A DNA stretch of 8,732 nt from Sulfurovum sp. (GTDB taxonomy: Bacteria; Campylobacterota; Campylobacteria; Campylobacterales; Sulfurovaceae), in NCBI GenBank assembly GCA_015663065.1, contig DQSX01000241.1, forward strand, positions 1-8,732, in the 5' to 3' direction. This document shows positions 5,391 to 8,732 of this stretch, in pieces. Both the position numbers and the translations under genes were made by a program. Positions within the stretch are counted from its first letter, which is position 1. Each line of letters starts with the position of its first letter. The notes under the pieces are model-generated. The model worked only from the letters and a program-made list of their open reading frames with translations, searched no databases and was not told where the DNA came from.

Positions 5391-6152
5391 ATGCCTCAAA
5401 ATGACAGTACTGTTGAACTTCTGACCGGAAAGGAAAAAACAGGAAAAAAGAGCAGGTGGCCTGCCAGACTGGACTATTTACAAAGTGCAACAGGTATCTT
5501 CCTGGCACTTTTTATTACCTTCCATATTATTTTTGAGTCTTCGATTCTTTTTGGTAAAGATGCCATGTATACGTTGACTAAAGCATTTGAAGGGGAGCCT
5601 TTTATTGAGCCTGGTGAACCTCTGATCATCTCTGCCTTGGCTTTTGTGATCTTCTCTATGTTTATTTTTCATGCGGCGCTTGCCATGCGTAAATTCCCCG
5701 CTTCCTACAAAGAATATCAGCGCTACGTGGCACATAAAAAACTCTTGAAACACAATGATACCAATTTGTGGTTCATTCAGATCACCACCGGATTTGCCAT
5801 GTTCTTTCTGGGTTCCATCCATCTCTATATTGTCATGACATCTCCGGAAAAAATAGGTCCGTATGCCTCTTCAGACAGGATCTGGTCTGATCTGATGTGG
5901 CCGATGTATTTAGTGTTATTGATCTCAGTGGTCCTGCATGCAGGTGCGGGTATTTACAGACTTATCATCAAATGGGGATGGTTTGATGGAAAAGATCCGA
6001 AAAAAAACCGTCAGCGATCACGGCTTATTATTAAAACACTGGTAGTGATTTATATAGGGATTGGTCTTGTTTCACTCTCAACGTATATGAAAATAGGATA
6101 TGACCATAAAGATGATTATGGCAGTAGATATATAATGGAGAAACACAAATGA
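5391..6152 (+). CDS. frdC: Fumarate reductase diheme cytochrome b subunit FrdC
   Basis: FrdC anchors the fumarate reductase in the inner membrane, oxidises menaquinol and passes electrons through two b hemes to FrdB. From ATG 5391 the protein has 253 residues, close to the Wolinella succinogenes FrdC (256), with five hydrophobic segments at roughly 33-55, 77-100, 124-150, 167-194 and 212-234. The four heme-ligand histidines are His45 (FITFHIIFES), His94 (FIFHAALAMRKFP), His144 (GSIHLYIV) and His183 (VVLHAGAG), equivalent to Wolinella His44, 93, 143 and 182. Glu67 (KAFEGE) matches the quinol-site Glu66. The residue two before the last heme ligand, Glu180 in Wolinella, is Val181 here. The gene is first in frdCAB and overlaps frdA by 4 bp. 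An alternative start at 5385 adds two residues. Confidence 0.94.
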   Translation: MPQNDSTVELLTGKEKTGKKSRWPARLDYLQSATGIFLALFITFHIIFESSILFGKDAMYTLTKAFEGEPFIEPGEPLIISALAFVIFSMFIFHAALAMRKFPASYKEYQRYVAHKKLLKHNDTNLWFIQITTGFAMFFLGSIHLYIVMTSPEKIGPYASSDRIWSDLMWPMYLVLLISVVLHAGAGIYRLIIKWGWFDGKDPKKNRQRSRLIIKTLVVIYIGIGLVSLSTYMKIGYDHKDDYGSRYIMEKHK

Positions 6153-8134
6153 AAATAATCTATACAGATGCCCTGATAGTCGGGGGTGGTTTAGCCGGTT
6201 TAAGATCTGCCATTGCAGCCAGAGACAAAGGACTTGATACGATCGTTATCTCTATGGTACCTGTGAAACGTTCACACTCTGCTGCAGCGCAGGGTGGAAT
6301 GCAAGCGAGTTTGGGGAATACCATTAAAGGTGAAGGTGACAACGAAGATGTACATTTTGCCGATACCGTAAAAGGTTCTGACTGGGGATGTGACCAGGAT
6401 GTTGCAAGAATGTTCGTGACCACTGCGCCTAAAGCCATTCGTGAATTGGCAGCCTGGGGTGTGCCTTGGAACCGTATTGGCAAAGGGCCAAGAGAAGTGA
6501 TCATCAATGGTAAAAAAGAGACGATCATCGAAAAAGATGAAGCACACGGTCTCATCAATGCCAGAGATTTCGGGGGAACCAAAAAATGGCGAACCTGTTA
6601 TACTTCTGATGCCACAGGACATACCATGCTCTATGCAGTTGCGAATGAAGCCCTGAAACGTGAAGTAGAGATCCACGACAAAAAAGAGGCGATCTCCATC
6701 ATTCATGAAAATGGTGTCTGTGGAGGTGTGGTCGCAAGAGATCTGATCACCGGTGAATTGATAGCTTATGTGGCAAGAGGAACCATGATCGCTACAGGCG
6801 GGTATGGTCGTATCTATAAGCAGTCTACCAATGCCATTATCTGTAAAGGTATCGGTGTGGCGATCGCACTGGAGACAGGTATTGTAGAGCTTGGTAACAT
6901 GGAAGCTGTACAGTTCCACCCTACACCTATCGTTCCTTCGGGTATTTTGCTCACCGAAGGGTGCCGTGGTGACGGAGGAGTGCTTCGTGACAAAGACGGG
7001 TACCGTTTCATGCCGGACTATGAACCGGAGAAAAAAGAGTTGGCTTCACGTGATGTGGTCTCTCGAAGGATGATAGAACATATCCGAAAAGGAAAAGGGG
7101 TCAAGTCGCCAAACGGAGACCACCTCTGGCTTGATATTTCTATTTTAGGACGGGAACATATTGAAAAAAACCTGCATGATGTGCAAGACATCTCCAAAAC
7201 ATTTAACGGCATAGACCCTGCAGATGAAGGTAAAAAAGGCTGGATGCCAGTACTTCCTATGCAGCACTACTCCATGGGAGGTATTCGTGTGAAGCCTACA
7301 GGAGAGAGTACAACCATGAAAGGGTTGTTCTCTTCAGGTGAAGCATCATGCTGGGACCTGCATGGCTTTAACAGACTGGGAGGAAACTCGGTAAGTGAAG
7401 CTGTGGTTGCCGGAATGATCATTGGAGAGTATTTTGCTGAATACTGTAAAGACACACATCTCCGAACCAATACTTTTACGATAGAAAGATTCCTTGAAGA
7501 GCAGAAGTCATACCTTGAAGAGATTCTCTCTTATGACGGGGAAAAAAATATTTTTGATATCAAAGACAGAATGCGTACGATCATGCAGGAAAAAGTAGGT
7601 GTTTTCCGTAACGGAAAAGATTTGGATGATGCAGTAAATGAGCTTGAAGAACTTCTAAAAATGGTCAAAGAGATCACGGTGACTGACAAATCTCTCTGCA
7701 ACAATCCTGAACTCAATGAAGCCTACCGTGTGACTAAAATGTTGAAGCTTTCACTCTGTGTTACCAAAGGTGCTTTGGAGAGAACAGAGAGCAGGGGTGC
7801 ACACTACCGTGAAGACTTTACAAAAAGAGACGATGAAAACTGGCTAAAAAGAACCATCACTACTTGGTATAATCCGCATGACACCATGCCGACAGTGAGT
7901 TATGAAGAGATAGATATTAGTACCATGGAAATGCCTCCTGCATTTAGAGGATATGGTAGAAAAGGTGCCATTGTTTTAAATCCTCTGAGTGAAAAAAGAG
8001 CAGAGGAGATCGAAAAAATAAAAGAGACCCTTGGGTCTGTAGATCGCTTTATTGTGCAGGAAGCATTGCTTAATTTTGATCTTCCAAACAATTATAAAAG
8101 AAAAAATGAGAGAGTAGGAGTAGGGTATGATTAA
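6149..8134 (+). CDS. frdA: Fumarate reductase flavoprotein subunit FrdA
   Basis: FrdA holds covalent FAD and reduces fumarate to succinate at the cytoplasmic face of the membrane complex, in fumarate respiration or a reductive TCA cycle. The 661-residue protein (Wolinella: 656) shows the dinucleotide-binding motif ALIVGGGLAGLRSA (8-21), His43 in RSHSAAAQGG for the 8-alpha-histidyl FAD bond, and FHPTPI (256-261). TEGCRGDGGVLR (269-280) precedes the active-site arginine Arg301 in SRDVVSRRM, the position numbered 301 in Wolinella. His373 (QHYSMGGIR) and Arg409 (GFNRLGGNS) complete the substrate site. All catalytic residues I can check are present. It starts within the last codons of frdC (ATGA overlap), with GGAG at 6137-6140 eight bases upstream, and overlaps frdB by 8 bp. 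The gene order C-A-B and the close similarity to Wolinella argue for a menaquinol:fumarate reductase rather than a succinate dehydrogenase. Confidence 0.96.
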   Translation: MKIIYTDALIVGGGLAGLRSAIAARDKGLDTIVISMVPVKRSHSAAAQGGMQASLGNTIKGEGDNEDVHFADTVKGSDWGCDQDVARMFVTTAPKAIRELAAWGVPWNRIGKGPREVIINGKKETIIEKDEAHGLINARDFGGTKKWRTCYTSDATGHTMLYAVANEALKREVEIHDKKEAISIIHENGVCGGVVARDLITGELIAYVARGTMIATGGYGRIYKQSTNAIICKGIGVAIALETGIVELGNMEAVQFHPTPIVPSGILLTEGCRGDGGVLRDKDGYRFMPDYEPEKKELASRDVVSRRMIEHIRKGKGVKSPNGDHLWLDISILGREHIEKNLHDVQDISKTFNGIDPADEGKKGWMPVLPMQHYSMGGIRVKPTGESTTMKGLFSSGEASCWDLHGFNRLGGNSVSEAVVAGMIIGEYFAEYCKDTHLRTNTFTIERFLEEQKSYLEEILSYDGEKNIFDIKDRMRTIMQEKVGVFRNGKDLDDAVNELEELLKMVKEITVTDKSLCNNPELNEAYRVTKMLKLSLCVTKGALERTESRGAHYREDFTKRDDENWLKRTITTWYNPHDTMPTVSYEEIDISTMEMPPAFRGYGRKGAIVLNPLSEKRAEEIEKIKETLGSVDRFIVQEALLNFDLPNNYKRKNERVGVGYD

Positions 8135-8732
8135 TCTGGACAGAGAAGAAGAGAATGTAGAAGGATTCAGGGAGATAGAGATCACAGTCTTCCGATACAA
8201 CTCTCAAAAGAGTGATGACACAGCGGAATACCAAACCTATAAACTTGTCGAAACACCGGGAATGACACTCTATATTGCACTCATTAAGATCTGGTCTACG
8301 ATGGACCACCATTTGAGTTTTGACTTTGTCTGCCGTGCAGGTATCTGTGGTTCCTGCTCCATGGTGGTCAACGGAAAACCGAGACTTGCCTGTAAGACCA
8401 GAACTTCCGAGTTTGAAGATGGAAAGATCACACTGCTTCCTCTGCCGACCTTTAAACATATTAAAGATCTTTCGGTAGACACAGGAAACTGGATGAATGC
8501 CATGTCTGTTAAAGTAGAGTCCTGGATCCAGACGAAAGAGGAGACAGATATCGTTGCTTTGGAAAAACCGGTTGAACCGGATGTTGCACAGGCAGTTTTT
8601 GAGCTGGACCGCTGTATTGAGTGCGGTATCTGTCTGGCTTCCTGCTCCACCAAGATTATGAGAGATGATTTTGTCGGTGCAGTAGGTTTGAACAGAACCG
8701 CACGTTTTGCCATAGACCCTCATGATGAGAGA
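8127..8732 (+). CDS. frdB: Fumarate reductase iron-sulfur subunit FrdB (3' end outside window)
   Basis: FrdB carries electrons from the FrdC hemes to the FAD of FrdA. The frame is open for 202 codons to the right edge. The plant-type ferredoxin domain has [2Fe-2S] ligands Cys69, 74, 77 and 89 (CRAGICGSC, then LAC). The bacterial ferredoxin domain starts with CIECGICLASC, giving Cys163, 166, 169 and 173, which supply part of the [4Fe-4S] and [3Fe-4S] clusters. The remaining ligands must lie beyond the window. LPLPTFKHIKDLSVDTGNW (104-122) and the last residues IDPHDER match the Wolinella family. The amino end (MINLDREEENVEGFRE) is about 12 residues longer and more acidic than in Wolinella. The start is supported by AGGAG at 8116-8120, six bases upstream, inside the end of frdA, which it overlaps by 8 bp. 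Confidence 0.95.
   Translation, partial: MINLDREEENVEGFREIEITVFRYNSQKSDDTAEYQTYKLVETPGMTLYIALIKIWSTMDHHLSFDFVCRAGICGSCSMVVNGKPRLACKTRTSEFEDGKITLLPLPTFKHIKDLSVDTGNWMNAMSVKVESWIQTKEETDIVALEKPVEPDVAQAVFELDRCIECGICLASCSTKIMRDDFVGAVGLNRTARFAIDPHDER

Noticed and set aside
6272..6919. Minus-strand open frame (215 codons) inside frdA
   Set aside because: It lies wholly opposite the highly conserved FAD-binding region of FrdA, has no ribosome binding site that I can see and no recognisable domain.
8070..8723. Long minus-strand open frame (217 codons) covering the start of frdB
   Set aside because: The plus strand encodes a clear FrdB with all expected cysteine ligands. The antisense frame has no recognisable motif and reflects codon bias of the real gene.

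Overview
The window looks like a piece of a Campylobacterota (former Epsilonproteobacteria) chromosome. Three things point there: the fumarate reductase gene order frdC-frdA-frdB with a diheme FrdC close to that of Wolinella succinogenes, a DapC-type aminotransferase resembling the Helicobacter pylori protein, and a short MurC with a GAHGKST P-loop. The moderate GC and the likely use of Frd in a reverse TCA cycle make a Sulfurovum/Sulfurimonas-like organism the best guess. This rests on recognition, not a database search.

Layout. Positions 2-193 (+) hold the 3' end of an unrecognised gene, whose stop overlaps by 11 bp the stop of a convergent pentaheme c-type cytochrome gene (183-1292, -). 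A 140-bp divergent spacer with promoter-like -10 boxes separates it from a DapC-type aminotransferase gene (1433-2572, +). Next comes a 137-bp spacer dense with small repeats and hairpins. It contains a perfect 14-bp tandem duplication that forms the dapC stop codon and a 43-nt hairpin with a 20-bp stem. An acidic helical protein of unknown function (2710-3312) and murC (3315-4637) follow, tightly coupled. A bidirectional terminator sits between murC and a convergent, divergent-sequence adenylate kinase-like gene (4667-5239, -). A second divergent spacer (5240-5390) carries the frd promoter, with a perfect 9+9 bp palindrome over its -10 box. The frdCAB operon then runs to the end of the window, frdB being cut at 202 codons.

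Functionally, DapC (diaminopimelate synthesis) and MurC (UDP-MurNAc-L-Ala synthesis) both supply peptidoglycan precursors. FrdCAB forms a membrane-bound menaquinol:fumarate reductase. The cytochrome is an exported electron carrier or redox enzyme with no partner gene visible here.

No obviously new multi-gene system, CRISPR array, tRNA/rRNA, IS element or phage gene is visible. The points most worth checking are: loss of the Wolinella Glu180 equivalent in FrdC, replacement of several classical arginines in the adenylate kinase homologue, the palindrome on the frd promoter, the repeat/hairpin cluster between dapC and the next gene, and the uncharacterised protein ahead of murC.
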